DNA of 64,000 bases, from the NCBI GenBank assembly GCA_900545175.1, contig UQYF01000002.1, positions 116,923 to 180,922 of the forward strand, read 5' to 3'. Under the pieces are notes generated by a model, which was not told the origin of the DNA, ran no database searches, and worked only from the letters and a program-made list of their open reading frames with translations. The stretch is from an uncultured Eubacteriales bacterium. GTDB taxonomy: Bacteria; Bacillota; Clostridia; Lachnospirales; Lachnospiraceae. Below, piece after piece: positions 9,129-18,777 of the stretch. Within the stretch, counting starts at the first letter, position 1, and each line of letters opens with the position of its first letter. Both the position numbers and the translations under genes were made by a program.

Positions 9129-9472
9129 ATTCAATCCTCATTTTTTATATAGTTTAATTCAATTATTATTTACCTAAAAAGATTCAAATGTCAAAACATG
9201 CTGATTTATGTTAAGAGTGTATAACATGTTCTGACACCCGAATCCCGGAAAACATATATATTTTATCATAATAAAAGCAATAATCAATGTCTTTTTAAAA
9301 TAATAATAACCATTTACAACAGATACTGAACCGGATACAGCAGATTCATATATATGTTTTACTTTTTCCTAAATTCAGGCTATAATAATATAGATAATTT
9401 TTATTAAAACATCTGATAAAATAGTCAGTCTTATATAAATAACTGATATTTAATCTGAGAATATGGGGAAAT
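9129..9472. other. Divergent intergenic region srtB/tmcAL
   Basis: 344 bp, AT-rich, without a gene. It holds copy A of the dispersed inverted-repeat element (9181-9244), whose right arm read on the minus strand supplies a TTGACA that could be a -35 for srtB. Near 9390 TATAATAATATAG is a candidate -10 for tmcAL, without a convincing -35. Confidence 0.6.
9181..9244 (-). repeat. Dispersed ~64-nt inverted-repeat element, copy A
   Basis: 20-nt arms separated by a 24-nt loop. On + the left arm begins GATTCAAATGTCA and the right arm ends GACACCCGAATC. Read as minus-strand RNA the arms pair over all 20 positions, with G-U wobbles at the four non-Watson-Crick places. The loop on that strand begins TTATACAC. 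Related copies are at 60555-60618 and from 63947. Confidence 0.7.
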
Positions 9473-10780
9473 ATGATAACAACAGCCATTATAGCGGAAT
9501 TTAACCCGCTCCACTCCGGTCATGAATATATAATACAGGAAGCAAAACGCATCACCAATGCGGACTGCATCGTTGTAGTACTCAGCGGATATTTTACACA
9601 GCGCGGCGACATTGCCATTGCTCCAAAGCATACACGGGCGGCGGCGGCGATAAGCTGCGGTGCTGATATAGTTTTTGAGCTTCCTTTCGCTTTCGCTACA
9701 TCAAGTGCAGAATTTTTTGCATCCGGTGCAGTTTCATTATTAAATTCATTAAAAAAGATAGATTTTCTTGTATTCGGTGCAGAAAATAACGACATATCCG
9801 TTCTCTCATCCGCAGCGGATATACTTATTAACGAACCCGAAGAATTCAAAAGCAGGCTCAACTCATGCCTTTTATCAGGCATGTCTTTTCCTGCTGCACG
9901 CGAGCAGGCATATATAAGCTGCGGCGGCTGCGAAGGAATATTCACTCCGAATAACACTCTTGCCATAGAATATATAAAAGCATTGAAGAAATTTTCATCG
10001 GATACAAAGCCTATAGCGATACAGCGTGTCGGTTCCGGTTACAATGACAAGGACTATTCAAAAAAGAAGGGGTATATATCCGCATCTGCTTTCAGGGCAA
10101 AAGCGGAGAATATTGTCAATTCTTTCTCAAGCGATCCTGATACCGATAGCTCGTCTGAGCTTGACTCATTCCTTTTTGAGACTCTTCCGTCCTCAAGTGC
10201 CGGCATAATGCTTTCCTGTTACAACAAAACCTTTCCGATATTTAACGATGACATGTCCATGCTTATATACTATTCTGTTCTGATGAACCGCAGCAATCTG
10301 GAGAACTTCTGCGATTTTACTCCTGCACTTGCCAACCGCATAAGACGTATGCTTGACAAAGAAGGCAATTCTTTATTCGCAGGAAATTATGAGGAATTTA
10401 TTTTAGGCATAAAGACAAAAGAGATGACCGCCGCACGTATCAAACGCGCAATGCTTCACCTTCTCACCGGATATACCAACGAGGCACACCAAAATGCGGT
10501 AAATTATCTGAACGAAGGCATGCTCCCTTATGCGCGCATACTTGCGCTTTCTCCATCCGGGCAGCGTTTCATCTCTGAAATAAAAAAAGGCTGCGATATA
10601 ACTCTTATCAACAGCCTTGGCAAATCAATGCCTCTATTAGATGACAATGCACTCCGGCTCATACATTACGACATTCTTTCATCCGATATCTACGCATCGG
10701 TTATAAAGGACAAATTTCATTATACAATACCGGATGAGTTCAGGACTAATGTTAAAAGAATCGATTTTCCCCGGACGTAA
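9473..10780 (+). CDS. tmcAL: tRNA(Met) cytidine acetate ligase
   Basis: Forms N4-acetylcytidine at the elongator tRNA-Met wobble position using acetate and ATP (B. subtilis YlbM/TmcAL family, formerly DUF795). 435 aa. The N-terminal nucleotidyltransferase motif is AEFNPLHSGH (residues 8-17). VLSGYFTQRGD, ADIVFELPFAF and VFGAEN follow, all family hallmarks. GGGG lies just before the ATG. It is on the strand opposite the pta/ackA block, and its 3' end overlaps the tail of a small convergent gene. Confidence 0.93.
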   Translation: MITTAIIAEFNPLHSGHEYIIQEAKRITNADCIVVVLSGYFTQRGDIAIAPKHTRAAAAISCGADIVFELPFAFATSSAEFFASGAVSLLNSLKKIDFLVFGAENNDISVLSSAADILINEPEEFKSRLNSCLLSGMSFPAAREQAYISCGGCEGIFTPNNTLAIEYIKALKKFSSDTKPIAIQRVGSGYNDKDYSKKKGYISASAFRAKAENIVNSFSSDPDTDSSSELDSFLFETLPSSSAGIMLSCYNKTFPIFNDDMSMLIYYSVLMNRSNLENFCDFTPALANRIRRMLDKEGNSLFAGNYEEFILGIKTKEMTAARIKRAMLHLLTGYTNEAHQNAVNYLNEGMLPYARILALSPSGQRFISEIKKGCDITLINSLGKSMPLLDDNALRLIHYDILSSDIYASVIKDKFHYTIPDEFRTNVKRIDFPRT

Positions 10781-10976
10781 GCATGCTTAAAAGCTGTTTT
10801 CTTGCATCATCGCTCTCGGCATCCCTGTATCTGAATATCAGATCCTCCTTCTGCGCTTCCGTAAGTCCGTTATATCCTGTCATAAGCCGCTCATCCATTG
10901 CCAGAGCCTCCATAAAGCCGAACGGATAAGCGCCGATTCCTGTCATGCTGTCTATCGGCATTTCGTTAAAATCCAT
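10752..10976 (-). CDS. Small hypothetical protein
   Basis: 74 aa from the ATG of MDFNEMPIDSM, chosen because GTGAGG lies 8 nt upstream; an ATG seven codons earlier has none. It is predicted soluble and acidic, with a helical C-terminal half containing TEAQKEDLIFRYRDAESDDARKQLL. No family recognised. The gene overlaps the 3' end of tmcAL by 29 bp tail-to-tail. The ordinary codon use and good ribosome site suggest a real gene. Confidence 0.65.
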   Translation of the reverse strand: MDFNEMPIDSMTGIGAYPFGFMEALAMDERLMTGYNGLTEAQKEDLIFRYRDAESDDARKQLLSMLTSGENRFF

Positions 10977-11010
10977 GCTGCGTACCTCACTTTCCATAGA
11001 ATAGAATAAG

Positions 11011-11044
11011 CATTAAGAAAGCTCTTTTTAAAGCCTTCCTAATG
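11011..11044 (-). terminator. Possible terminator hairpin after the DUF4317 gene
   Basis: On minus-strand RNA a 13-bp stem (CATTAGGAAGGCT with AGCTTTCTTAATG, two G-U pairs) lies 55 nt after the DUF4317 gene stop. The U-tract is poor, so it may be an attenuator before the small gene. Confidence 0.4.
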
Positions 11045-11098
11045 TTTATCGTTCCACGGCATAGAATTTATATGCTGGTTAATTTTGATATTTAGTAA

Positions 11099-12268
11099 TT
11101 ATTCCTGCATACTGTCAGCATCATCCTGTTCAGACATACAGGCTCCCGGAAAATTCACCGGAATACCGTTAACTTCAACCGTATCCTCAATTCTTATTGT
11201 AAGATATGGTACGCCATCGATTATCCTTGTGTCGACAAGATCTGTTCTGTCAGGTTTTACTTTGACAACAACCGCAGGAGATTTTATCTCGAACTTTCTC
11301 GTCTCAACAATGTTCGTCGCCTGAAGCGGTGTCTGCTCACCTGCCTGACTATCGTAACACTTTTCAAAACGGTCAAGAAGTTCATTTTCGACTCCGCTGT
11401 CGGAAAGTATCTGCTTTACTTCCTGCTTGTTGAGTGCAAGCGGCTCTAACTCTTCTTTTGTTTCCTCGATTTTATTGTTAATTATTTCATGAATATTTTT
11501 TACAACATCGAAATCACACTCATCGCCGAGCGCCTCCTCAAGGACACTGTTGAATGTATCTCTCTGATTCCCTGCCGACATAGGAATATTGCAGCCAAGT
11601 ACAGGCTCAGCAAAATCAAGCCTCAGCTCTTCAGGCTTCGCTGTATAATAAAGGAGACTATGTATATCAGTGCTTCTGTCATTGAATGCCGGGAATAAAA
11701 ATCCTACATTCGGCATACCGACAACCCAGTCTCTCACACGATTTCTAAAGCATCCTTCCGAAGCGAAATATGACAGTCCCGCTTTCGTGAGAGACACAGG
11801 GCATATACAGCAAAGTATATGCGAATACACTTCATCAGATGCATCCTCCATCTCGATATTGTCCGATGTCTTTCCCGGTATATCATATGCCTGATGTATG
11901 AGAAGTATAAGATAGTTGTCAACAGTATCATAATTTTCAATGACCCTGTCATAAAATGCATGAAGAACTTCATCATCCTTAAGTTCTGTCTCACGAAGCT
12001 TCATCAAGAGAGCATACTTCTCGCCTTCAAGCTCCTCCTCAAGCGGAAATTCCATATTGAGAAGATTCTTTCCAAGACTTCCCGAAAGGCTCTTTTTAAA
12101 TATTGAAAAATATTTAAATAGGTCTTCCTCCGGAAGGGCAAGAAATGCCTCCTTAAACTCCGTCACTTTGTTCTTCTCGCCGTCCACATAGCATCCGCAT
12201 ATGCGCGAAATCGAACTTCTGTCCTCTTTGAACGTCTTTTTAATTTCTGCAATTTCTTTAGAATTCAT
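11099..12268 (-). CDS. DUF4317 family protein
   Basis: 389-aa cytosolic protein of unknown function, matching the Firmicutes DUF4317 family by its N-terminus (EIKKTFKEDRSSISRICGCYVDGEKNK) and by FKYFSIFKKSLSGSLGKNLLNMEFP. No transmembrane segments or catalytic motif is evident. It ends in an acidic tail EQDDADSMQE. Start ATG has TGAGG upstream. It lies 78 bp after the UPF0210 gene in the same direction. Confidence 0.82.
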   Translation of the reverse strand: MNSKEIAEIKKTFKEDRSSISRICGCYVDGEKNKVTEFKEAFLALPEEDLFKYFSIFKKSLSGSLGKNLLNMEFPLEEELEGEKYALLMKLRETELKDDEVLHAFYDRVIENYDTVDNYLILLIHQAYDIPGKTSDNIEMEDASDEVYSHILCCICPVSLTKAGLSYFASEGCFRNRVRDWVVGMPNVGFLFPAFNDRSTDIHSLLYYTAKPEELRLDFAEPVLGCNIPMSAGNQRDTFNSVLEEALGDECDFDVVKNIHEIINNKIEETKEELEPLALNKQEVKQILSDSGVENELLDRFEKCYDSQAGEQTPLQATNIVETRKFEIKSPAVVVKVKPDRTDLVDTRIIDGVPYLTIRIEDTVEVNGIPVNFPGACMSEQDDADSMQE

Positions 12269-12346
12269 GTCTTACCTCAGTGCCGATAGGGACTGTATTT
12301 CATTTTTTAATATCCCCATATTTTATCTGTGTATTTCATAAACAGC

Positions 12347-13711
12347 TTAGTTCTTGAAGCTGTGTATAGGTGCAGGTATTCTTCCTGCACGTCCGACAAA
12401 TGCAGAACAGTCAAAAGAGTTAACCGGCATAATAGGTGCATATCCAAGCAATCCTCCAAACTCAACCGTTTCGCCTACGCTCTTTCCTATAACAGGTATA
12501 ATACGCACTGCTGTTGTCTTCTGGTTAACCATTCCGATAGCAGCTTCGTCCGCTATAATTCCGGATATCGTACTAGCCTTGGTATCTCCCGGAACCGCTA
12601 TCATATCAAGACCGACTGAGCATACGCATGTCATCGCCTCAAGCTTCTCTATTGTGAGTGCTCCTGCAAGTACTGAATCTATCATACCCTGATCTTCACT
12701 CACCGGTATGAACGCACCGCTAAGTCCGCCAACATAGGATGAAGCCATGACTCCGCCCTTTTTCACCTGATCATTTAAAAGTGCAAGTGCTGCTGTCGTA
12801 CCCGGAGCTCCTGCACGCTCAAGTCCTATCTCCTGCAAAATATCAGCGACAGAATCACCTATTGCCGGAGTCGGTGCCAACGAAAGGTCTATAATACCAA
12901 AAGGAATTCCAAGACGCTTAGATGCTTCCTGGGCAACAAGCTGTCCAACTCTTGTAATCTTAAATGCAGTCTTTTTAATCGTCTCGCAGAGCACTTCAAA
13001 GCTCTCGCCCCTAACCTGCTCAAGAACATGTTTTACAACACCCGGTCCGCTTACACCTACATTTATAATGGCATCGTCCTCCGAAACACCGTGGAAAGCC
13101 CCTGCCATAAAAGGATTATCATCCGGTGCATTGCAAAGCACAACAAGCTTGGCGCATCCAAGAGAATCTCTCTCCTTGGTAGCTTCGGCTGTTTCTCTTA
13201 CAATCTTTCCCATAAGGCGCACCGCATCCATGTTGATACCTGTCTTTGTAGAACCTACATTCACAGAACTGCATATAAGCTCTGTTGAGGCAAGTGCCTG
13301 CGGAATTGAACGTATCAAAAGCTCATCACTCTTTGTCATTCCTTTGCTCACTATAGCGGAATATCCTCCGATAAAATTAACACCGACTTCATGGGCAGCC
13401 TTATCAAGTGTCTTTGCAATGGTTACATAGTCCTCAGGTGTCTTACAGCAGGCAGCACCTACAAGTGCAACAGGTGTGATTGATATTCTCTTATTCACAA
13501 TAGGAATACCAAAATCTCTCTCTATATCTTTTCCAACCTTTACAAGATCCTTTGCAACTGTTGTTATCTTATTATATATCTTCTCATTCGTAACAGAAAG
13601 CTCCTCATCCGCACAGTCTAACAGGCTAATGCCAAGTGTGATTGTACGCACATCCAGGTTTTCCTGCTCAATCATCTTATTGGTCTCATTTACTTCAAAA
13701 ATGTTTATCAT
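12347..13711 (-). CDS. UPF0210 (PFL) family protein
   Basis: 454-aa protein of the UPF0210/DUF711 family, distantly related to pyruvate formate-lyase-like barrels, biochemical function unknown. Hallmarks are SLLDCAD, NFIGGYSAIVSKG, INVGVSGPGVV, PGTTAALALLND and PVNSFDCSAFVGRAGRIPAPIHSFKN at the C-terminus. Start ATG is preceded by GAGGAG. It follows a UPF0237 ACT protein by 81 bp. The ACT-PFL gene pair is conserved in many bacteria and suggests one metabolite-sensing unit. Confidence 0.92.
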   Translation of the reverse strand: MINIFEVNETNKMIEQENLDVRTITLGISLLDCADEELSVTNEKIYNKITTVAKDLVKVGKDIERDFGIPIVNKRISITPVALVGAACCKTPEDYVTIAKTLDKAAHEVGVNFIGGYSAIVSKGMTKSDELLIRSIPQALASTELICSSVNVGSTKTGINMDAVRLMGKIVRETAEATKERDSLGCAKLVVLCNAPDDNPFMAGAFHGVSEDDAIINVGVSGPGVVKHVLEQVRGESFEVLCETIKKTAFKITRVGQLVAQEASKRLGIPFGIIDLSLAPTPAIGDSVADILQEIGLERAGAPGTTAALALLNDQVKKGGVMASSYVGGLSGAFIPVSEDQGMIDSVLAGALTIEKLEAMTCVCSVGLDMIAVPGDTKASTISGIIADEAAIGMVNQKTTAVRIIPVIGKSVGETVEFGGLLGYAPIMPVNSFDCSAFVGRAGRIPAPIHSFKN

Positions 13712-13792
13712 AGATTTCTCCTCATATTTTGAACTTTTTATAATTTTTTATCAAAGGCATACCGGTAATACTATAAAAACATTATGATTCCA

Positions 13793-14065
13793 CTAAATTC
13801 TATGCATCTTTGTAAATATATCTTCGTGCTGGCATTTTATTTTAACACCAATCTCCTCTCCGAGCTTATCAAGATCATCTGTAATCTCTGCAAACGGTTT
13901 TGCAGCCTTCTGCATATCAACAATCATCATCATATTAAAATATTCCTGAACTATTGTCTGAGATATATCTAAAATATTAATCTCGTTATCTGCAAGATAT
14001 GTGCATACCTTAGCTATAATGCCTACAGTGTCCTTGCCTACTACAGTAATAATTGTCTTGTTCAT
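13793..14065 (-). CDS. ACT domain protein, UPF0237 family
   Basis: 90-aa stand-alone ACT domain (small-molecule-binding fold), starting MNKTIITVVGKDTVGIIAKVC, the UPF0237 pattern. Start ATG has AAAGGG upstream. It is immediately before the UPF0210 gene and probably acts with it as a regulatory subunit, which is inferred from the conserved pairing. 29 bp separate it from walJ. Confidence 0.9.
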   Translation of the reverse strand: MNKTIITVVGKDTVGIIAKVCTYLADNEINILDISQTIVQEYFNMMMIVDMQKAAKPFAEITDDLDKLGEEIGVKIKCQHEDIFTKMHRI

Positions 14066-14094
14066 GGTGTTATCCCTTTCTGATTTTAAGTTTT

Positions 14095-14889
14095 TTAAAG
14101 AGTAATGATATGGCTTGGCTTGTCTCTTCCTGCAACTTCAATTTTAAAGTCCGATGAGTGGTACTCGCTGTGGCTCATATCAATCTCTGTTTTAACTGTC
14201 TCATATGCCAAATCAGGGTAATTATTCTCCTTGCTCAAATGCCCTAGAAGTATCTCCTGAACCTGGCTGCCTAACAATCTGTCAATCAGATGTCCGGCTG
14301 CCTCATTCGACAAATGTCCCTTTTCACCCAATATTCTCTGCTTAAGAGGATATGGATAAGGACCTGTCTCTAACATTCTGATATCATGGTTAGCTTCAAG
14401 CACCATACAGTTGACGCCTGCAAAGCTGTCCACAATATAATCATCATACTTTCCTAAATCCGTGACCAGTCCAAATGACTTATCTCCTGTTTCCACACGG
14501 AAAGCACACGGAGACATGGCATCGTGTGACGTGGCAACTGCCTTTACACACATAGTCCCTACTTTAAACTCCCTGTCACATTCTATTGTGTTAAATATGC
14601 CCTCCGGGAGCTTTCCAAGATTGGTATTCTGAATTCCTTTAATAGTCCCCCATGTCGCATATACCGGCGTAGCACTTTTTCGTTCCACAACTCCAAGTCC
14701 TGAAATATGGTCAGCGTGTTCATGTGTAACCAGAATCCCATCTATATCATTGAGTGATAAATCCAAAAGTCTAAGTCCTTCCTCAACTCTCTTCCTGCTG
14801 ATGCCTGTATCTATCAAAATATGTGTATTGTCATCACCAACATATATACAATTGCCGCTGCTTCCGCTGGCAATGGTCATAACTCTCAT
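14095..14889 (-). CDS. walJ: MBL-fold metallohydrolase, WalJ/YycJ family
   Basis: 264-aa metallo-beta-lactamase-fold protein. Motif THEHADH at residues 55-61 gives the di-metal site, and HLSKEN near the C-terminus adds ligands. The N-terminus MRVMTIASGSSGNCIYV is typical of YycJ/WalJ, reported to link cell wall metabolism and DNA replication in Bacillus. Here it is not beside walRK but in a polA/FtsA-like gene series. CAGGAG precedes the ATG. Confidence 0.86.
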   Translation of the reverse strand: MRVMTIASGSSGNCIYVGDDNTHILIDTGISRKRVEEGLRLLDLSLNDIDGILVTHEHADHISGLGVVERKSATPVYATWGTIKGIQNTNLGKLPEGIFNTIECDREFKVGTMCVKAVATSHDAMSPCAFRVETGDKSFGLVTDLGKYDDYIVDSFAGVNCMVLEANHDIRMLETGPYPYPLKQRILGEKGHLSNEAAGHLIDRLLGSQVQEILLGHLSKENNYPDLAYETVKTEIDMSHSEYHSSDFKIEVAGRDKPSHIITL

Positions 14890-14924
14890 AAATTTTCTCC
14901 TGTCAAAACAATATACGTCTTATG

Positions 14925-16667
14925 TTATACGTTTGAAGCTTTTCCGTCAATGGTTATTTTTCCTTTTCCTGTTGTCTTTGACACATACATTGCTTTGTCA
15001 GCATTATCAATCACCGTAGCCGGGTCACTGCAAAGCTCCGGATATGCGCTCACACCTGCGCTTGTATTAATATATATTGAATAACCCCCAAAAACAACTT
15101 CCCTCTCCTTGATTGCTTTGTGTATGCTCTCAACAACACCAATGACTTCTTCAAGTGTTTTATCGTTAAATATAATGACGAACTCCTCTCCGCCATATCT
15201 GTAGCTTGAACCGCCATGCCCATCCGCAATTTTTTGTATCGTCTGTGCTACAGCTATAATGGCTGCATCACCAAAAAGATGCCCATATTTGTCATTTATT
15301 GATTTGAAATTATCGATATCGAACATGGCTGCAAACACAGTCTGCTGCTTAAGCTTCTCATCAGCATGCCTGTATTTTTCCATAAATTTATTAAGGACAC
15401 GTCTGTTATATAATCCGGTAAGACCATCTCTCTTAGCAAAATTTTCAAATTGTGAATACAGGAAAGCATTGTTAAGTCCTACCTGCAGTTCAGCTAAAAT
15501 ATTATCAAAAAAGGTCTCTCTGTGCGTAAAAAAATCCGGCTCATTATGGCATATTATATACACACCGGCATTTCTTCCATCTACAAGCAGCAGCTTTGCA
15601 GCAAATGAGAAGATATGGCAGCCTTTAAGCTGCTCGAACTTTGTGTGCTTGACATTCTCACATATGAAGATATGTCCATCAGAGAGCTTACTCATAAACT
15701 GCTGCGTTGTGAACATCTCAAGCAGCAGCTGAGCCGTTCCAACTTCCATTTCGCCATACAGCTTATATTTTGACTCAGAATCGTACAGCGGATTACTTTT
15801 CTTATAATCGTCATATATGCTTTTTTCATCCTCTTCACTTCCCTTAAGAATCCCGGCACACCGCACACCAAGACCATTGACAAGCTTATTTGAGAAGAAA
15901 TCATTGATTTTTACAATATCCAACGCTTCCGTGAATGAATGAAGCATTTCATTCTGAAAGTTAACCTCAAAATTATTAGCATTAATCTTGCGGTTGGCAC
16001 TCTCAAGCTCTATACGTTTTAAACCAAGCTGCTCGTTTACATAGAAAAGCTTTTCCTGCTTCTCCATTATCTCATTATTAATATCCATAGCTTTATCTAG
16101 CATTCTGTCCTTGGCAAGCATGGCATTTTCAAAATACTCATACTGTGCCCCTATATGCGCAAGTGTAGCATACATTGCCATGATAAACGCTGCAATGACC
16201 ACGACCGAAGTAATAGCATATGTCAGTGTTCTGTACTCGAAAAGATATATTGCAGTCCACAATAAAACAGGCAGATTCATGACTAAGGAATGCAATACGA
16301 TAACACCTTTATCCGTAAGGTCGAAGAAAATCCCCTGCTCTAACGCAATACACATGTAAATAAGAAAATATATGACATATTCATAATTCCTGTATCCATC
16401 ATGCATAACAAGTGCAGCCATTGTAATCAGCTGAATATATTTCACCGCAAAAATTAATTTTATATTATTAAAGAAATCCGATGATCTGAAAGCCTGTTCA
16501 AATGCCAGAACAACACACACAATAGCAGCTCTCATAAATGCCGGAGCTCCGATGGAAAAGCTCTGGAATGTCTCCACAATAAGATAAATGATTAAAAGTA
16601 TCAATGCATGGAAATGCCTTGATGCGAATTTCTTTTCAAGCTCAATCAATTCTTCTTTTTTGTACAT
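14925..16667 (-). CDS. Membrane diguanylate cyclase (GGDEF)
   Basis: 580 aa. About seven hydrophobic segments span residues 17-175, a coiled coil follows (about 180-235), then a GAF-like soluble sensor region (about 235-400) and a C-terminal GGDEF domain. The active-site motif is GGEEF (492-496) in RYGGEEF, with metal-binding FDIDNFKSIND upstream. Both indicate an active c-di-GMP synthase. I see no RxxD inhibitory I-site before the motif. The gene starts 7 bp after the FtsA-like gene and probably shares its transcript. Confidence 0.92.
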   Translation of the reverse strand: MYKKEELIELEKKFASRHFHALILLIIYLIVETFQSFSIGAPAFMRAAIVCVVLAFEQAFRSSDFFNNIKLIFAVKYIQLITMAALVMHDGYRNYEYVIYFLIYMCIALEQGIFFDLTDKGVIVLHSLVMNLPVLLWTAIYLFEYRTLTYAITSVVVIAAFIMAMYATLAHIGAQYEYFENAMLAKDRMLDKAMDINNEIMEKQEKLFYVNEQLGLKRIELESANRKINANNFEVNFQNEMLHSFTEALDIVKINDFFSNKLVNGLGVRCAGILKGSEEDEKSIYDDYKKSNPLYDSESKYKLYGEMEVGTAQLLLEMFTTQQFMSKLSDGHIFICENVKHTKFEQLKGCHIFSFAAKLLLVDGRNAGVYIICHNEPDFFTHRETFFDNILAELQVGLNNAFLYSQFENFAKRDGLTGLYNRRVLNKFMEKYRHADEKLKQQTVFAAMFDIDNFKSINDKYGHLFGDAAIIAVAQTIQKIADGHGGSSYRYGGEEFVIIFNDKTLEEVIGVVESIHKAIKEREVVFGGYSIYINTSAGVSAYPELCSDPATVIDNADKAMYVSKTTGKGKITIDGKASNV

Positions 16668-16674
16668 TTGTCTG

Positions 16675-18777
16675 TTATCTCCAATACAATTCTATTTTAT
16701 CTCCTGTTTCTATCGGTGTCGTGAATGTCACCTTTTCGCCGTTTACCATTGTAATTAATTCTGTCCCACCGGCAGTTTTAAGGTCAAACGGATAAAAATC
16801 GAAAATATCAACAAATGTATAACTGCTTTTTCCATTAAGTTCAACAGGTGTATCGTTTACCATGACTGTTATTGTTGTCTGCGGCTTGTTTTCCTCATCT
16901 TCTGCTGCATCATCAGCTCCGTTTTTCACATCGGCAGCCTGACTGTACGGTATACCATTTGCATGATAGCCGCTTCGCACAGCATCGTTTATTTCTGACT
17001 GGCTCGGAACATAATCATCGGGACCATACTCCGAATATTTAACATTAAAATTCTCATACACTATCGTATCATCCGATGCATGCTCATTATTGACAAAAAT
17101 ATCCTTGTCATCTGTACTGATATCCATAAAATCAAACAGCTGTTTCACAGTGTAGTAATTTTCCATCGTAATATCATCGCCCGGCTGAATACTGTAGTCA
17201 GAGCCCTTAAGCTCATCTCCGACATAAGCAAACTTCGGACAGACAATAAGCTTATCATTTACAATAAAATTGACTGTGCTCTTAAACTCATCCAGCTCTC
17301 CAATCGTGATATGACCTGCTTCACCCGCTGTAGACTCATGAATCTCTATCTGGTCATTGTGCGCTATTCTGGCATTCATGCTACTCTCACGCCCATTGAG
17401 CAGAATAACCGCCGCTTCGCCTGTAGTTCCTCTTACAAGCCTTGATTTGCCATTAACCGTAAACACAAGCTCGCTGCCGCGTCTCGGAAAAATGCTGTCG
17501 TTAGGCATTCCCGACTGCATTACTGCATCCACTATCGATAGATGATTATTGTCATACAGCTTGACTCTCTCTCCGTTCACTGTTGCAAAAATAAAATTAT
17601 TCTTTTGATTATAATAATTGATACATATACCTATCGGTGTCACTAAAAGGGCATCCTTTTTAACATCATCCGGTGTAACAAAGTCTATGCTTGTAAGAAC
17701 CTCTTCACCGCGGACAGCCACTCTTTCCCTGCTTATCTTAAGCCTGTCAGCTATCTTGTCGGTGAATCCCGGAAACTTTCCTCCACCGCCAACCACGAAC
17801 ACTGCACTTACCGGCTTATCTCCGTTAAGCTCACATATCTTATCTGCCACATCATCTGCAAGCTTTGTAAGCTGTCCATCTATAAGCATCTGAACATCAT
17901 GAGGTGCAAGCTTGTGTGTTATTCCCATAATGTCTTTGTATGTAATCGGCTTCTTTTTTCCTGCTGCAAGCTTAATTTTCTCAGCTGATGCAAAGTCAAC
18001 AAGATATTCCTTAGCTATTATCTCTGTAAGCTCATCGCCCGCTGATGGTATCATTCCATATGCAACAATGCTTCCATCCTTCGTAAGACATATATCCGAG
18101 GTTCCAGCTCCGACATCGACAAGTCCGATATTGAGAAGTCTGTACTGCTCAGGAATTGCTACATTCATGGCAGCAATAGGCTCTAATGTAAGATTTGCGA
18201 CTGTAAGTCCCGCATAATCAACCGCAGCATACAGTCCGTCAACAACCTCCTCAGGAAGGAACGTCGCTAAAAGGTCTATTCCGATTTTCTCAGCCTTATG
18301 TCCTTCAAGATTGTTGATTGCATAATCATTGAGAAAATATCTTACAGGCGTGTATCCGACACAGTAGAACTTATATTTTTCATTCTTTTGTTTTAGTTCC
18401 TTATGCGCCTTTTCAACAGATATAAGTTCAAGGGAGTATACATTCTCCGCATCAACCCTTACTTCACCTTCAAATTCGACATCCTCATGAACCATAACTG
18501 TCCTGAGCACTCTTCCGGCAGCGGCTATGCATACTTCCTTAAGCTTCTTGCCTGTCATAGTCTCAAGCTGGTGCTTAACTATTCTTATCGTGTCTCCGAC
18601 CTTGCCTATGTCATGTATCTGTCCATCTAACATTGCTCTCGTATCATGTTCCTTAGACACTATGGCTGCCGCCTGAAAACGTCCGTTTTTCATATATCCG
18701 ACTGTGCCAACAACATTTCTTGTTCCGATATCAAGTCCGAACACAAAATCATCCGGACAAAATACTGTCTCACTCAT
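16675..18777 (-). CDS. FtsA-like actin-fold protein with C-terminal beta-grasp repeats
   Basis: 700 aa from the ATG of MSETVFCPDDF, which overlaps the coaE stop (ATGAGTGA) and has GGTGGGG upstream. Residues 10-385 form an FtsA/actin-like ATPase: phosphate-1 GLDIGTRN (14-21), phosphate-2 VDVGAGTSD (220-228), adenosine motif VVGGGGKFPG (329-338). The remaining 300 residues are not FtsA. They contain beta-strand-rich segments at about 395-480, 500-545 and 633-700 ending in HNDQIEI, PGDDITM and TGDKIEL, a ubiquitin/ThiS-like beta-grasp pattern. No C-terminal amphipathic membrane helix typical of FtsA is seen. Likely an envelope/division scaffold. Confidence 0.8.
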   Translation of the reverse strand: MSETVFCPDDFVFGLDIGTRNVVGTVGYMKNGRFQAAAIVSKEHDTRAMLDGQIHDIGKVGDTIRIVKHQLETMTGKKLKEVCIAAAGRVLRTVMVHEDVEFEGEVRVDAENVYSLELISVEKAHKELKQKNEKYKFYCVGYTPVRYFLNDYAINNLEGHKAEKIGIDLLATFLPEEVVDGLYAAVDYAGLTVANLTLEPIAAMNVAIPEQYRLLNIGLVDVGAGTSDICLTKDGSIVAYGMIPSAGDELTEIIAKEYLVDFASAEKIKLAAGKKKPITYKDIMGITHKLAPHDVQMLIDGQLTKLADDVADKICELNGDKPVSAVFVVGGGGKFPGFTDKIADRLKISRERVAVRGEEVLTSIDFVTPDDVKKDALLVTPIGICINYYNQKNNFIFATVNGERVKLYDNNHLSIVDAVMQSGMPNDSIFPRRGSELVFTVNGKSRLVRGTTGEAAVILLNGRESSMNARIAHNDQIEIHESTAGEAGHITIGELDEFKSTVNFIVNDKLIVCPKFAYVGDELKGSDYSIQPGDDITMENYYTVKQLFDFMDISTDDKDIFVNNEHASDDTIVYENFNVKYSEYGPDDYVPSQSEINDAVRSGYHANGIPYSQAADVKNGADDAAEDEENKPQTTITVMVNDTPVELNGKSSYTFVDIFDFYPFDLKTAGGTELITMVNGEKVTFTTPIETGDKIELYWR

